Shown in pieces: positions 1 to 9,034 of a DNA stretch of 64,000 nucleotides (position 1 is the first letter of the stretch; each line of letters starts with the position of its first letter). The notes under the pieces are model-generated. The model saw only the letters and a list, made by a program, of their open reading frames with translations. It searched no databases and was not told where the DNA came from. A program made the translations under genes and the position numbers. The DNA is from Micromonospora chokoriensis (GTDB lineage Bacteria > Actinomycetota > Actinomycetes > Mycobacteriales > Micromonosporaceae): contig NZ_LT607409.1 of assembly GCF_900091505.1 (NCBI RefSeq), forward strand, positions 4,216,001 through 4,280,000, read 5' to 3'.

Positions 1-787
1 CCTTGAGGCCCGCGTGCAGCTGCTCGGCCCACCGCGGGCCACAGATGAAGTCGTACTCCCCGACGATCACCACGACCGGCACGGTGATCTCCCCGAGGGT
101 GTCCCGCACGTCGAAGGGCGTGGGGTCCTGCGCGCCCGCCGGCGCCGCCGAGACCCGTACCGCGGCCTGGAACGGGGCGAATTCCTCCTGTCGACCCCAG
201 AAGTCCGCGAAGTACACCGGCACGGCGGCGCGCAGGGCGGCGCTCAACGACTCGTCGTCCGTCGCGCCGCCGATCTGCGCGAAGGCAGCCGGGACCGCCG
301 CCGCCTCCGGCCGGTCCGGGTGCCGCTGCGGGTACGCGGCCAGCCCGGCCATCGCCTCGGCCCAGAACTCGGCGCCGGTCACGGGGGAGGTGTCGTAGAG
401 GGCGAGACCGGCGACCCGGTCCGGGTGGTCGAGGGCGTAGCGCTGGGCGACGAAGCCGCCGTGCGAGTGCCCGAGGAGATACACCCGGGGTACGCCGAGG
501 TGCGCGACGACCGCGTCGAGGAACCGGACATACGTGGCGAGACGGTAGTCAGCGGGGTCGTCGAGTCGTCCCGACGCGCCGGTGCCCACCGGTTCGACGT
601 ACACCATGGTGAAGTGTTCTTCGAGGCTGGGCGTGCGCAGGTACGCCCAGTCGATGCCGGGGCCGCCGGAGTGCGCCACGCACACCGGGCCGGTGCCGGC
701 GACGTGGTAGACCTGCCGGACGCCGTCGACGGTGAACGTGTGGGCACCCGGTGCGAGGTTGCCGACGTCGTGGCTGGTGGAACCCAT
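1..787 (-). CDS. alpha/beta hydrolase, proline iminopeptidase-like (3' end outside window)
   Basis: This is a cytoplasmic alpha/beta-fold hydrolase read from ATG at 787 to the left edge, so about 262 residues are visible and the C-terminus is missing. It shows an HSGGPG motif at residues 39-44, typical of prolyl aminopeptidase-like enzymes, and a nucleophile elbow GHSHGG with Ser108. The substrate cannot be told from sequence; peptides or small esters fit the family. It follows the sigma-factor gene on the same strand after about 114 bp that hold a hairpin and a direct repeat, so it may be transcribed separately. The catalytic His would lie beyond the window edge. Confidence 0.85.
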   Translation of the reverse strand, partial: MGSTSHDVGNLAPGAHTFTVDGVRQVYHVAGTGPVCVAHSGGPGIDWAYLRTPSLEEHFTMVYVEPVGTGASGRLDDPADYRLATYVRFLDAVVAHLGVPRVYLLGHSHGGFVAQRYALDHPDRVAGLALYDTSPVTGAEFWAEAMAGLAAYPQRHPDRPEAAAVPAAFAQIGGATDDESLSAALRAAVPVYFADFWGRQEEFAPFQAAVRVSAAPAGAQDPTPFDVRDTLGEITVPVVVIVGEYDFICGPRWAEQLHAGLK

Positions 788-845
788 GAGCTATCTCCCG
801 ATTCGAGATCCGTGCGGCGTCCGCCGGCACGGCACTGAGGTAGGA

Positions 846-897
846 CGCACCACCAGATGCGTGGTGCGACGGGAAAGTTCGCTCGATCGGGAAAGTT
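846..897. repeat. perfect hairpin followed by a 10-bp direct repeat in the sigma factor-hydrolase gap
   Basis: An 8-bp perfect inverted repeat (CGCACCAC/GTGGTGCG, 846-853 and 861-868, 7-nt loop) is followed by two copies of CGGGAAAGTT at 870-879 and 888-897, exactly 18 bp apart. The hairpin could end the sigma-factor transcript. The direct repeat has the layout of a regulator site upstream of the hydrolase. No binding protein can be assigned. Confidence 0.45.
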
Positions 898-901
898 TTT
901 C

Positions 902-1846
902 TCAGAGCAGCGCCGGCTGACGGATCTCCCGCGCCGGGACGGGGTGGAAGAGGGTGAGCTGGCGCACCCGTCCCTCGCGCAGCACCTGCAACCACAACGC
1001 CGACGGCGGGCAGTGCTCCGGGTCGTCCGGTGGGCTGATCAGGTCGGTCTCCCAGAGCAGCACGTCGCCGCTGGACACGACGTTGCGCAGCCGTTGGCGT
1101 ACCCCGGCCGCCAGGTCGCAGTTCATGCCCTCGACGGCGGCGTCACGACCGACGCGTGGGCCACCCGGAACGACCAGCTCGGCATCCGGCCACCAACTGT
1201 CACGGACCACCCGGTCGAAGTCGCCGTCCATCGCGGTGGCGATCATGTCGCGACCCTCCCGCCACCGCGATGCGTTCGACGCGGTGACGTCGGCGTGTGC
1301 CGCGTTCGCCGCCGTCCGTAGCCCGTCGGAGAGCGCCCGGCGGGCGTGGCTGAGGCGGCTGCGGACGGTGCCGACCGGGATGCCGCAGACGGCAGCGATC
1401 TGGTCGTACGACGACGCGTCGCTGAAGTACCGCAGCAGGGTGACCAACCGGTCGGGCTCGGACAACTGCCCGATGGCGTGCCACACCCAGTCGCGCATCG
1501 CGCCCCGGTCCAGAGCCTCCTCCGGGGTGGGTGTGTCGGCGGGGCGGGCGAACCACTCCGGCTCGGCCACCGGAACGGCTCGGGGCCCGCGTACCGTCGT
1601 GCGGCTGTTGTTGCGGACGATGGCCCGCAACCACGGGCCGACGGCGGACGGGTCGCGCAGGTCACCGATGCGACGCAACGCCATCAGCATGGCGTCCTGC
1701 ACCGCGTCCTCGGCGTCCGGTCCGTAACCGAGGATGCTCACCGCGACGGCCCGCATCCCGGCCTCGTGCCGGGCCAGCAGCGTGCCGAGCGCCGCGGCGT
1801 CTCCCGCCTGCGCCAGCGCCACCAGCTCTGCGTCACCGTGCGTCAC
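902..1846 (-). CDS. ECF sigma factor with C-terminal SnoaL-like domain
   Basis: A 314-residue extracytoplasmic-function sigma factor that would direct RNA polymerase to a small regulon. Region 2 lies at about residues 10-80 and region 4 at about 120-172, where the helix-turn-helix around GIPVGTVRSRLSHARR is clear. A further 130 residues form an NTF2/SnoaL-like domain, as in ECF groups whose tail modulates activity instead of a separate anti-sigma factor. No anti-sigma gene is adjacent, which fits. ATG at 1846 gives a standard N-terminus. The 271-bp gap to the divergent AlkZ-like gene should hold both promoters, but I could not pick out boxes with confidence. Confidence 0.9.
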   Translation of the reverse strand: MTHGDAELVALAQAGDAAALGTLLARHEAGMRAVAVSILGYGPDAEDAVQDAMLMALRRIGDLRDPSAVGPWLRAIVRNNSRTTVRGPRAVPVAEPEWFARPADTPTPEEALDRGAMRDWVWHAIGQLSEPDRLVTLLRYFSDASSYDQIAAVCGIPVGTVRSRLSHARRALSDGLRTAANAAHADVTASNASRWREGRDMIATAMDGDFDRVVRDSWWPDAELVVPGGPRVGRDAAVEGMNCDLAAGVRQRLRNVVSSGDVLLWETDLISPPDDPEHCPPSALWLQVLREGRVRQLTLFHPVPAREIRQPALL

Positions 1847-2117
1847 GCGACTGTCCTCCCGTAACCCCTGGCGCGTCCTGTTCGAGGCGTTTCGGGGTGA
1901 AAATCGATGCCGCCTCCGACGCCAAGCCTACGGCGGGTGAGGGGTACGGCCGCCGGGCGGTGGGCGCGCGTGCACCCTGGTCGATCAGCTGGTCGACGTA
2001 CCCGAACCGGCCACGGGTGCGGAAAGTGACAGACGTCGGTCGTAGCGTGAGCCGCATGAGGACCTGTGCCGCCGACGTCAGGTGCGCGTGCCCGAGCGAC
2101 CTTGACGGCGCCCCGCG

Positions 2118-3277
2118 ATGACCGAGCTGACCTGGGAGCAGGTGTCCGCCCGGCGTCTTCGCCGGCACCGGCTCGACACACCGGCGGCGGGCGGGGAACC
2201 GGACGCGGGACAGGTCGCCGACGTCGTGTCGGCGATGTGCGGCGCGCACGCCCAGATCGCGTCGGCCGCCGAGTTGTCCATCGGGCTGCGGGTGCCGGGC
2301 GCGACCCGCGCCCTGGTGCGCCGGGCCCTGTGGAGCGACCGCACGTTGGTCAAGACCCGTGGGCCGCGCGGCACCGTGCACCTGCTCGCCGCCGCGGACC
2401 TGCCGATGTGGATCGGCGCGCTGAGCGCGTTGCCGGCTCCGCCGCTGGAGCGGAGCGTGGTCCTGCTGACGCCCCGGCAGACCGAGCAGGTCCTCGCGGC
2501 CATCGCCGAAGCGGTTGCCGACGCCGACCTGACCACCGCCGAGTTGACCGAGGAGATCGTCGCCCGCACACCGGCCCGTGGGCGGGTGACCTGGTCATGG
2601 AGGCGTTCCAGGACAGGTGGCCCCGGTGGTTCGCCGCGATGGCCGCCGCCACCCGGGCCGGGGTGGTCTGCTTCGGCGCGAATCGTGGCCGGGCCTCGAC
2701 GTACACCAGCCCGACCCGGTGGCTGCCCGACTTCGCGCCGATGGCCGGGCGCCCCGCCCTGGCCGCCCTCGTCCGCAGCTACCTGTACGGGTACGGTCCG
2801 GCCACTCCGGCACAGTTCGCCCGGTGGATGGGTGTGCCCCCGGCATGGGCGACGTGGCTGTTCGACTCGCTCGACCTGACCGAGGTGGCGGTGGAGGGGG
2901 CCCGGGCGTGGGTGGCCGCCGACGACACCGAGTTCCCCGACGACCGCCCGTCCGGGGTGCGGCTGCTGCCGTACTTCGACGCGTACGCGGTCGGCTGCCA
3001 TCCCCGCGAGCGGCTCTTCCCCGGCGCCGCCGCCGAGCGGGCGCTCGCCCGTGGGCAGGCCGGTAACTACCCGGTGCTGCTGGTGGACGGGGTGGTCGCC
3101 GGGGTGTGGCACCAACGCCGCTCGGGCCGGGCGATCCACGTCACCGTCGAGCCGCTGCGACCGCTGGACGCCGGGCGGCGGCGGAAGCTGGACGAGCAGG
3201 TCGAACGGCTCGGCGAGATAGTGGAAGGCAGGCCCACGTTGACCATCGGCACGGTGAGTGTCGGCCCGCACGCCTGA
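2118..3277 (+). pseudogene. AlkZ-like winged-helix DNA-binding protein, frameshifted
   Basis: The family (HTH_42/AlkZ-like) includes DNA glycosylases that unhook crosslinks and other bulky lesions. Residues 1 to about 153, from ATG 2118, carry the family start and an AHAQ segment. The C-terminal half, from about 2580 to the TGA at 3275-3277, continues in another frame and includes VMEAFQDRW and SYLYGYGPATP. The total span is 1160 bp, one base short of a whole number of codons, so a single-base deletion near 2565-2595 explains the break. It is either a recent pseudogene or a sequencing error in a G+C-rich stretch; both halves look well conserved, so decay is recent if real. Confidence 0.8.
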
Positions 3278-3369
3278 GCCGGGGTGAGGGCGTGGACATC
3301 GAACCCGTCGACCACGAGGTTCGGCCCGTCGGTGGCGGCCCGGCCGCGGGGCGCCGGGCCGCCGGAGCG

Positions 3370-4347
3370 TCAGTAGCGGCCACCCTCGGGTGCGGGCAGC
3401 GCGTCCAGGTCGGCCAGGTCCTCGGCGCCGAGCCGCACATCACCGGCGGCGCAGTTGTCCGCCAGGTACGTCGGGGTCTTCGTGCCGGGGATCGGGATGA
3501 CCTGGTCACCCCGGGCGATGACCCACGCGAGAGCCACCTGCGCGGGGGTGAGGCCGACCCGGTCGGCGATCTCCCGGACCCGGGCGACGATGGCGAGGTT
3601 GGCGCGCAACGCGTCCTGCTGGAACCGCGGCAGGCCACGGCGGAAGTCGTCGGCGGGCAGGTCGTCGAAGGACGTGAACCGCCCGGCGAGGAAGCCGCGA
3701 CCGAGCGGGGAGAACGGCAGGAAGGCGATGCCCTGCTCCGCGCAGTACGGCAGCACCTCGGCCAGCGGGTCGCGGGTCCACAGCGACAGCTCGGACTGCA
3801 CCGACGCCACCGGGTGTACCGCCTGCGCCCGCGCGATCTGGTCGACGGTCACCTCGGACAACCCGATCTGCCGCGCCTTGCCCGCCGCGACGACCTCCGC
3901 CATCGCACCCCAGGACTCCTCAAGGGGCACGTCGGGGTCGACCCGGTGCAACTGGTAGAGGTCGACGTGGTCGGTGCCGAGCCGGCGCAGGCTCTCGTCG
4001 ATGGCCGCGCGGATGTGCTCCGGCCGCCCGTTGTTGCCGATCGTCGGGGAGTTGCCGGGGCCGCCGGTGGGGGAGGTGGCGACCAGGCCGACCTTCGTCG
4101 CCAGGACGGCCCGCTCCCGGTGGCCGCCGGCCAGCGCCCGCCCGACCAGCTCCTCGTTGGTGTACGGCCCGTACACGTCCGAGGTGTCGATCACTGTGGC
4201 GCCGAGGTCGAGGGCCTGGTGGATGACCGAGATCGAGGTGTCGTCGTCGCGGGGGCCGGTGATGTCGTAGCCGTGGCTCATGCCCATGCACCCGAGGCCG
4301 ATGACGCCGACCTCGGGACCTGCGCTGCCCAGGGTGGTGGTTCGCAT
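3370..4347 (-). CDS. aldo/keto reductase
   Basis: A 325-residue NADPH-dependent aldo/keto reductase with the usual (beta/alpha)8 barrel. It begins with the family hallmark LGSAGPEVGVIGLGCMGMS and carries the tetrad elements: Asp and Tyr in DTSDVYGPYTNEE, Lys in LATKVG and His in LYQLHRVD. The C-terminal nucleotide-binding loop IPIPGTKTP is present. It acts on aldehydes or ketones; the physiological substrate is unknown. The start is ATG 4347. A longer reading frame extends upstream to 5388 but overlaps two forward genes and has no family similarity. It is divergent from the GNAT remnant, with about 96 bp between them. Confidence 0.93.
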   Translation of the reverse strand: MRTTTLGSAGPEVGVIGLGCMGMSHGYDITGPRDDDTSISVIHQALDLGATVIDTSDVYGPYTNEELVGRALAGGHRERAVLATKVGLVATSPTGGPGNSPTIGNNGRPEHIRAAIDESLRRLGTDHVDLYQLHRVDPDVPLEESWGAMAEVVAAGKARQIGLSEVTVDQIARAQAVHPVASVQSELSLWTRDPLAEVLPYCAEQGIAFLPFSPLGRGFLAGRFTSFDDLPADDFRRGLPRFQQDALRANLAIVARVREIADRVGLTPAQVALAWVIARGDQVIPIPGTKTPTYLADNCAAGDVRLGAEDLADLDALPAPEGGRY

Positions 4348-4443
4348 GCGCCCCACGCTACGCCGGACGGACCGCGGGATCGGACGGCACGTAGCGTCAC
4401 GACGGGCAGACCGTTGACCGCCGACCGACGGGGGAGAACAGCC

Positions 4444-4726
4444 GTGACGCACGTTCGCGCGTTCGCCTGGCCGGACTACGACAGAGTCGCGGCACTGTGG
4501 ACCGCTACCGGGCGGGACGTGCTGAGCCGGGCCGAGTTGACCGCCAAGCTGACGCGGGATCCGCAGTTGTTCCTGGTCGCCGAGGTCGACCAGACGCTCG
4601 CCGGTGTCGTGCTCGGCACGTACGACGGCCGGCGCGGGATGATCCTGCGGCTGGCCGTCGATCCGTTCGGCGACCACCGCCCGGCTCACCCGGCACCTCG
4701 CCGTGACCGCGACCACCGTCGGCTGA
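4444..4726 (+). pseudogene. GNAT acetyltransferase remnant, truncated
   Basis: GTG 4444 opens a frame with the start of a GNAT N-acetyltransferase (VRAFAWPDYDRVAALW, then LFLVAEVDQTLAGVVLGTYDG and ILRLAVDP). The acetyl-CoA loop (Q/RxxGxG/A) that should follow is missing. After LAVDP the frame degenerates, while the +1 frame supplies a short helix-like end (ARLTRHLAV) closed by TGA at 4724-4726. An internal deletion plus a frameshift has probably removed the catalytic loop and the rest of the fold. Read straight through, the first frame runs into the next gene, so the two are easily mis-annotated as one protein. Confidence 0.5.
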
Positions 4727-4731
4727 GGCGC

Positions 4732-4737
4732 TATCCT
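4732..4737 (+). promoter_or_regulatory. probable -10 box of a leaderless promoter
   Basis: TATCCT sits six bases before the GTG at 4744. This TANNNT-then-start spacing is that of leaderless actinomycete transcripts, and no ribosome binding site precedes the GTG. It supports splitting this gene from the GNAT remnant upstream. Confidence 0.4.
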
Positions 4738-4743
4738 GCGCCG

Positions 4744-5298
4744 GTGGACGTGACGGCGCAGGGCGAGCGGTTGGCCGCCGACCTGGGCCGCTGGCTGACC
4801 GACCTGACCTTCGTCGACCTGAACACCGACGAGGTCACCGCGCAGGTGATCGACGCGGTGGCGCGGTGGGCGGAGGCCCAGGGTTGGCGGGTCTACCGGC
4901 GCGCGCCCAGCGTCCTGCCGTTGCCGCCGCCACTGGAGAAACGACACTCGGTCCTCGACGTGGCGTGCGCCCGCCCCGACGGCCCACCGGTGGTCGTCGA
5001 GGTCGACCACACCGACCGGGCCCGGACGGTGCAGAAGCTGCGCGCGGAGGCGGACGCGGGCCGGATTCCGATCTGGGTGCGCTGGGGTGCCGGGCGTTTC
5101 ACCGCGCCGCCACCGCCGGTGCGGATGGTGACCGTCGAGGTGACCAGGCGTGCCGGGCCGGCCGGGCAGGGGCGGCTGCACAGCCGCACCGGTGACCGCC
5201 CCGCCCCGGCGCACTCGACCGGCGGTGGCACGGCTGCCGCGCAGGCGCTGCCGATCCCGCTTCCGGCCCCGCTTTCGGAGCCGGGCAAGAGCACCTGA
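4744..5298 (+). CDS. hypothetical protein with nuclease-like core
   Basis: A 184-residue soluble protein I do not recognise by name. Residues 1-50 look helical. The segment with VLDVACARPDGPPVVVEVDHTDRA and IPIWVRWGAGRF has an alternating D...E-x-D pattern reminiscent of a PD-(D/E)XK-type core, but I would not call an enzyme from that. The last 40 residues are a low-complexity Pro/Ala/Gly tail. The GTG start is chosen because it follows a leaderless -10 box at the correct distance and because the preceding residues belong to a decayed GNAT gene. Ends 73 bp before the RibD-like gene. Confidence 0.6.
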   Translation: MDVTAQGERLAADLGRWLTDLTFVDLNTDEVTAQVIDAVARWAEAQGWRVYRRAPSVLPLPPPLEKRHSVLDVACARPDGPPVVVEVDHTDRARTVQKLRAEADAGRIPIWVRWGAGRFTAPPPPVRMVTVEVTRRAGPAGQGRLHSRTGDRPAPAHSTGGGTAAAQALPIPLPAPLSEPGKST

Positions 5299-5371
5299 AG
5301 CGAATCGTAAGCGGGGCCCGGCAGAGTTCTGGGTGTCACCGAGGCACCTGACCAACACCCAGGAGATTCCG

Positions 5372-5926
5372 ATGCGCAAGCTCATCAACTCGACCTACGT
5401 CACCCTCGACGGCGTCATCGAGAACCCGATGTGGACCTCGCCGTACTTCGACGAGGAGGCGATGGGCCTCGCCGGCGAGCAGACCGACGAGGCGGACGCC
5501 ATGCTGATGGGCCGGGCCACCTACGACGGCATGTCCGTCGCCTGGCCGAGCATGGACGAGAGCGACCCGAACACCGGCGCCGCGTACTTCAACAACGTCA
5601 AGAAGTACGTCGCCTCGACCACCCTCACCAACCCGACCTGGAGGAACACCGAGGTGCTCCAGGGCGACCTGGTCGAGGCGGTCACCGCGCTCAAGGCCCG
5701 GGAGGGCAAGAACATCATCCAGTACGGTTTCGGCTCGGTCACCGCGCAGCTGATCAACGCGGGTCTGGTGGACGAGGTCCGGTTCTGGATCCACCCCGTC
5801 CTGGAGGGTGCCGCGAACCTGACGGCACCGCTGACCGACTTCAAGGCGTCGTTCGACCTGGTCGACACCCGGGTGCACAAGAGCGGCGTGATCGTCGCCT
5901 CGTACCGGCCGAAGACGACGGCCTGA
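5372..5926 (+). CDS. dihydrofolate reductase family protein (RibD C-terminal domain-like)
   Basis: A 184-residue single-domain protein of the RibD C-terminal/DHFR-like superfamily, expected to bind NADPH and reduce a pteridine- or pyrimidine-type substrate. The N-terminus MRKLINSTYVTLDGVIENP is the usual opening strand and loop; MLMGRATYDGM, the central IIQYGFGSVTAQLINAGLVDE and the terminal DTRVHKSGVIVASYRP are typical of the family. Many homologues have no known role. An AGGAG box lies 8 bases before ATG 5372. It converges with the AfsR-like gene, with 9 bp between stop codons. Confidence 0.88.
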   Translation: MRKLINSTYVTLDGVIENPMWTSPYFDEEAMGLAGEQTDEADAMLMGRATYDGMSVAWPSMDESDPNTGAAYFNNVKKYVASTTLTNPTWRNTEVLQGDLVEAVTALKAREGKNIIQYGFGSVTAQLINAGLVDEVRFWIHPVLEGAANLTAPLTDFKASFDLVDTRVHKSGVIVASYRPKTTA

Positions 5927-5935
5927 CCGACACAC

Positions 5936-8900
5936 TCAGAGCTGGGCTCGGGCCTCGCCCGGGCTCAGCTTCGCGCCCTCGGCGAGCAACGCGTCGAACC
6001 GCTCCGGCCCGAGTTCGGCCCGCAGGCGTCCGGTCACCCGCTCCACGTCGTCGCGTTCGGCCGGCGCGGCCGGGGACTGCGTGGCGAGCCGGGCCGCGGC
6101 CGCCGCACCGAGCAGCCGGGCGGCGACCTCGGGGGAGCGCACGGCCGCCGCCATCCCCTCCAGGGGGCCGACCGCGTCGCGCATCGTGGCCATCGCCTCG
6201 GCGGCCTCGAACGCCTCGACGTGCAGGGCCAGCGCGGCGTCCGGGTCTCCGCCCAGCTCGACCGCGTAGCCCAGCTCGACCAGCACCATCGGCAGGTAGA
6301 GCGCCGGCTGGCTCTCGCCCCGGCCCAGCTCGACGAGGTGGGTGAGATGGGTGACGGCCAGGTCGAGTTTTCCGTCGCGGCGGGCGGCCAGCCCGAGGCT
6401 CATCTCCGCGAAGACCAACGCACCGGGCGAACCCTGCTCCGCCGCCAGGCCGTACGCCCGTTCGGCCAGCTCCCGGCCCTGGGTGTAGTCGCGGGTCTGC
6501 ACCGCGAGCCAGGCCAGCCAGGACAGCTCGGCGCAGACCTGCGGCCACAGCGCCAGCTCCTCGGCCCAGCGCAGCCCCTCCCGGTGCAGCGCGGCGGCGC
6601 GCTCGTGCTCGCCGCGCATGTCGGCGAGCCCGCCCACCCACTCGGTCGCCCGGAGTCGGCCCCACCGGTCGCCGATGTCGGCGAACAGCGCCGCGCTGCG
6701 AGTCGCGGTGCGTTCCAGGGCGGCCTGGTCACCGTTCGCGTGCGCGATGTGGGCCCGGGAGGTGAGCACCGCGGCCTCGGTCCACCTGTCGACGGGTGCG
6801 GTGGGCAGCAGCTCCGACGCCAGGGCCAGGTCGCCGTGCTCGATCACGGCGTTGGCCGCGAACCAGGCGGCGTGGCCGTCCGGGTCGCCGGCCACCGCCG
6901 CGCGTACGTCGTCCGGCGCGACCGGCTCACCGAGGGACAGGGCGAAGCCGACGCGCCACGGGGCCGCGCGGGCCTCCTGTTCCGGGTCGCCGGCCACGGC
7001 CAGGGCCCGCCGCGCCTCGGTGAGTCGGCCGCGTAGGTGCCAGTACCAGCTCAGGGCGACCGCCAGGCGAAGCCCAGCACCGTGGACCAGTGCCGAGCGC
7101 AGGTTCGCCATCTCGGCGTCCAGCAGCGCCAGCCACCGTTGCTGGTCGGCCCCGCGCAGCTCCGGGTCGGCGCGTTCGGCCAGGTCGGTGTAGTAGGCCG
7201 CGTGCCGTGCGCGTACCTCGTCGGGGTCGGTCAGGCGGTCCAGGCAGTAGGCGGCGACCGATTCGAGCAGCCGGTAGCGGGGGACGGGGCCGGAGTCGTC
7301 GAGCACCACCAGCGACCGGTCCACCAGTCGGGCGAGGGTGTCCAGGTCGGTGCCGCAGACGTGTTCGGCGGCCTCCGGGCTGCCGCCGTCGCGGAACACC
7401 GCCAGCCGGGCCAGCACCGCCCGGTCGCTCTCGTCGAGGAGGTCCCAGCTCCAGCCGATCACCGCGGTGAGCGTCCGCTGCCGCAGCGGCACGTCCCGCT
7501 GTGCGGTGCTGAGCAGCCGGAACCGGTCGTCGAGCCGGTCCACCACACCCTGCACCCCCAGCGCCCGTACCCGGGTCGCGGCCAACTCCAACGCCAGCGG
7601 GAGGCCGTCGAGGCGACGGCAGAGCTGGGCGATCGCCGACGCCGTCCGCTCGTCGAGGCGGAAACCGCGCTGCTGGGAGGCGGCGCGGGCGGCGAACAAC
7701 CGGGCCGCCGCCGAGCGCCGGACCGCGTCCAGGTCGCCGCCGTTCGGCACCGACAGCGGGGGTACCTCCCAGAGCAGCTCACCGGTCAGCCCGAGGGGCT
7801 CCCTGCTGGTGGCCAGCACCCGCAGCCCCGGCACCTCGCGCAGCAGCCGGGCGACCAGCGTGGCTACCGGCTCGATGACGTGTTCGCAGTTGTCCAGCAC
7901 CAGCAGGAGCTGACGGTGGCGCAGGGCCGCGACCACCCGGTCGGTGGCGGACAGGCTCGTGCCGGCGGTCTCGTGGGCGCCCAGAGCGGCCAGCACCCGC
8001 TCGGCGACGAGCGTGTCTCCGGCCGGTAGCGGGGCCAGCTCGACCAGCTGGACGCCGTCCGGAACGGACTGTGCGCGGGCCGTCTCGACGGCCAGTCGGG
8101 TCTTTCCGACGCCACCCGGCCCGACCAGCGTGACCAGCCGCTGCCGGGGCAGCAACGCGCCCAACTCGGCCAACGCCTCGCCCCGCCCGACCAACTCGTC
8201 GAGCTGGGCCGGCAGGCCGTTGTCGCGAGCGGTCGCGCCTCTCGGCGGCGGGGTCAGGCTGGCGTCCTGTTCGAGGATCCGGCGGTGCAGCGCGGCCAAC
8301 TCCGGCCCGGGGTCGAGGCCCAACTCGTCGGCGAGCCGGTCGCGCAGATCCGCGTAGCTGTCCAGCGCCTCGGACTGGCGGCCCGCCGCGTACAGCGCGC
8401 GCAACTGCACGGCCCGCAGCCCCTCCCGCAGCGGGTGCCGGGCGACCAACTCGGCCAGGTCGGCGGCGGCCAGGTCGTGCTCTCCCCGGGCGACCCGCGC
8501 CTCGGCCAGCCGCTCGTGCACGGCGAGGCGCTGTTCGGTCAGGCGGGTCGCCTCGGCCCGGACGAACTCGGCGTCGGCCACGTCGGCGTACGCCTCGCCG
8601 CGCCACAACGCCAGGGCCTCGCGCAGCCGGTCGGCGTCGGTGCTGAGCGCCAGCTCGCCGAACCGGTCCGCGTCGACGGCGTCGGCCCGCAGCAGGTAAC
8701 CGGGCGCCCGGGACTCCACCAGGTCCCGGGCGCCCGGCTCGGCGTCGTTGAGCGCCTTGCGGAGCTGCGACACCCGTACCTGGAGGGCGCCGGCGGGATT
8801 GGCGGGGGAGTCCTCGCCCCACAGGTCGTCGATGAGGCGGTCCGCCGAGACCACCTGGTTGCGGTTGGTCAGCAGGTCGGCCAGCAACGCGCGGACCTTG

Positions 8901-8980
8901 GTGCCGGGCACGACCACCGGCTCGCCGGCGTCCGTGGTCACGGCGAGCGGCCCGAGCACCCCGAACTGCACGGCGGCCAT
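5936..8980 (-). CDS. AfsR/SARP-type regulator with BTAD, NB-ARC ATPase and TPR domains
   Basis: A 1014-residue transcriptional regulator. Residues about 5-100 form an OmpR-like winged helix, 105-240 the bacterial transcriptional activation domain, and about 262-560 an NB-ARC ATPase with P-loop GPGGVGKT (287-294) and Walker B LLLVLDNCEH. The remainder is helical repeat (TPR-like) sequence. Such proteins couple nucleotide hydrolysis to activation of secondary-metabolism or developmental genes. No biosynthetic cluster is adjacent, so the target is unknown. It is monocistronic, with a 57-bp gap to the SRPBCC gene upstream on the same strand. ATG 8980 gives the canonical FGVLGPLAV start. Confidence 0.93.
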   Translation of the reverse strand: MAAVQFGVLGPLAVTTDAGEPVVVPGTKVRALLADLLTNRNQVVSADRLIDDLWGEDSPANPAGALQVRVSQLRKALNDAEPGARDLVESRAPGYLLRADAVDADRFGELALSTDADRLREALALWRGEAYADVADAEFVRAEATRLTEQRLAVHERLAEARVARGEHDLAAADLAELVARHPLREGLRAVQLRALYAAGRQSEALDSYADLRDRLADELGLDPGPELAALHRRILEQDASLTPPPRGATARDNGLPAQLDELVGRGEALAELGALLPRQRLVTLVGPGGVGKTRLAVETARAQSVPDGVQLVELAPLPAGDTLVAERVLAALGAHETAGTSLSATDRVVAALRHRQLLLVLDNCEHVIEPVATLVARLLREVPGLRVLATSREPLGLTGELLWEVPPLSVPNGGDLDAVRRSAAARLFAARAASQQRGFRLDERTASAIAQLCRRLDGLPLALELAATRVRALGVQGVVDRLDDRFRLLSTAQRDVPLRQRTLTAVIGWSWDLLDESDRAVLARLAVFRDGGSPEAAEHVCGTDLDTLARLVDRSLVVLDDSGPVPRYRLLESVAAYCLDRLTDPDEVRARHAAYYTDLAERADPELRGADQQRWLALLDAEMANLRSALVHGAGLRLAVALSWYWHLRGRLTEARRALAVAGDPEQEARAAPWRVGFALSLGEPVAPDDVRAAVAGDPDGHAAWFAANAVIEHGDLALASELLPTAPVDRWTEAAVLTSRAHIAHANGDQAALERTATRSAALFADIGDRWGRLRATEWVGGLADMRGEHERAAALHREGLRWAEELALWPQVCAELSWLAWLAVQTRDYTQGRELAERAYGLAAEQGSPGALVFAEMSLGLAARRDGKLDLAVTHLTHLVELGRGESQPALYLPMVLVELGYAVELGGDPDAALALHVEAFEAAEAMATMRDAVGPLEGMAAAVRSPEVAARLLGAAAAARLATQSPAAPAERDDVERVTGRLRAELGPERFDALLAEGAKLSPGEARAQL

Positions 8981-9034
8981 CCTATCGCCGGTCGGGCGGC
9001 CGGAGACGCACCGTGAGCGCGGTGGCGGGGACGG

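Noticed and set aside
3370..5388. A 672-codon minus-strand frame covering the aldo/keto reductase and beyond
   Set aside because: Only the part from ATG 4347 has family similarity; the upstream part is the antisense of two forward genes.
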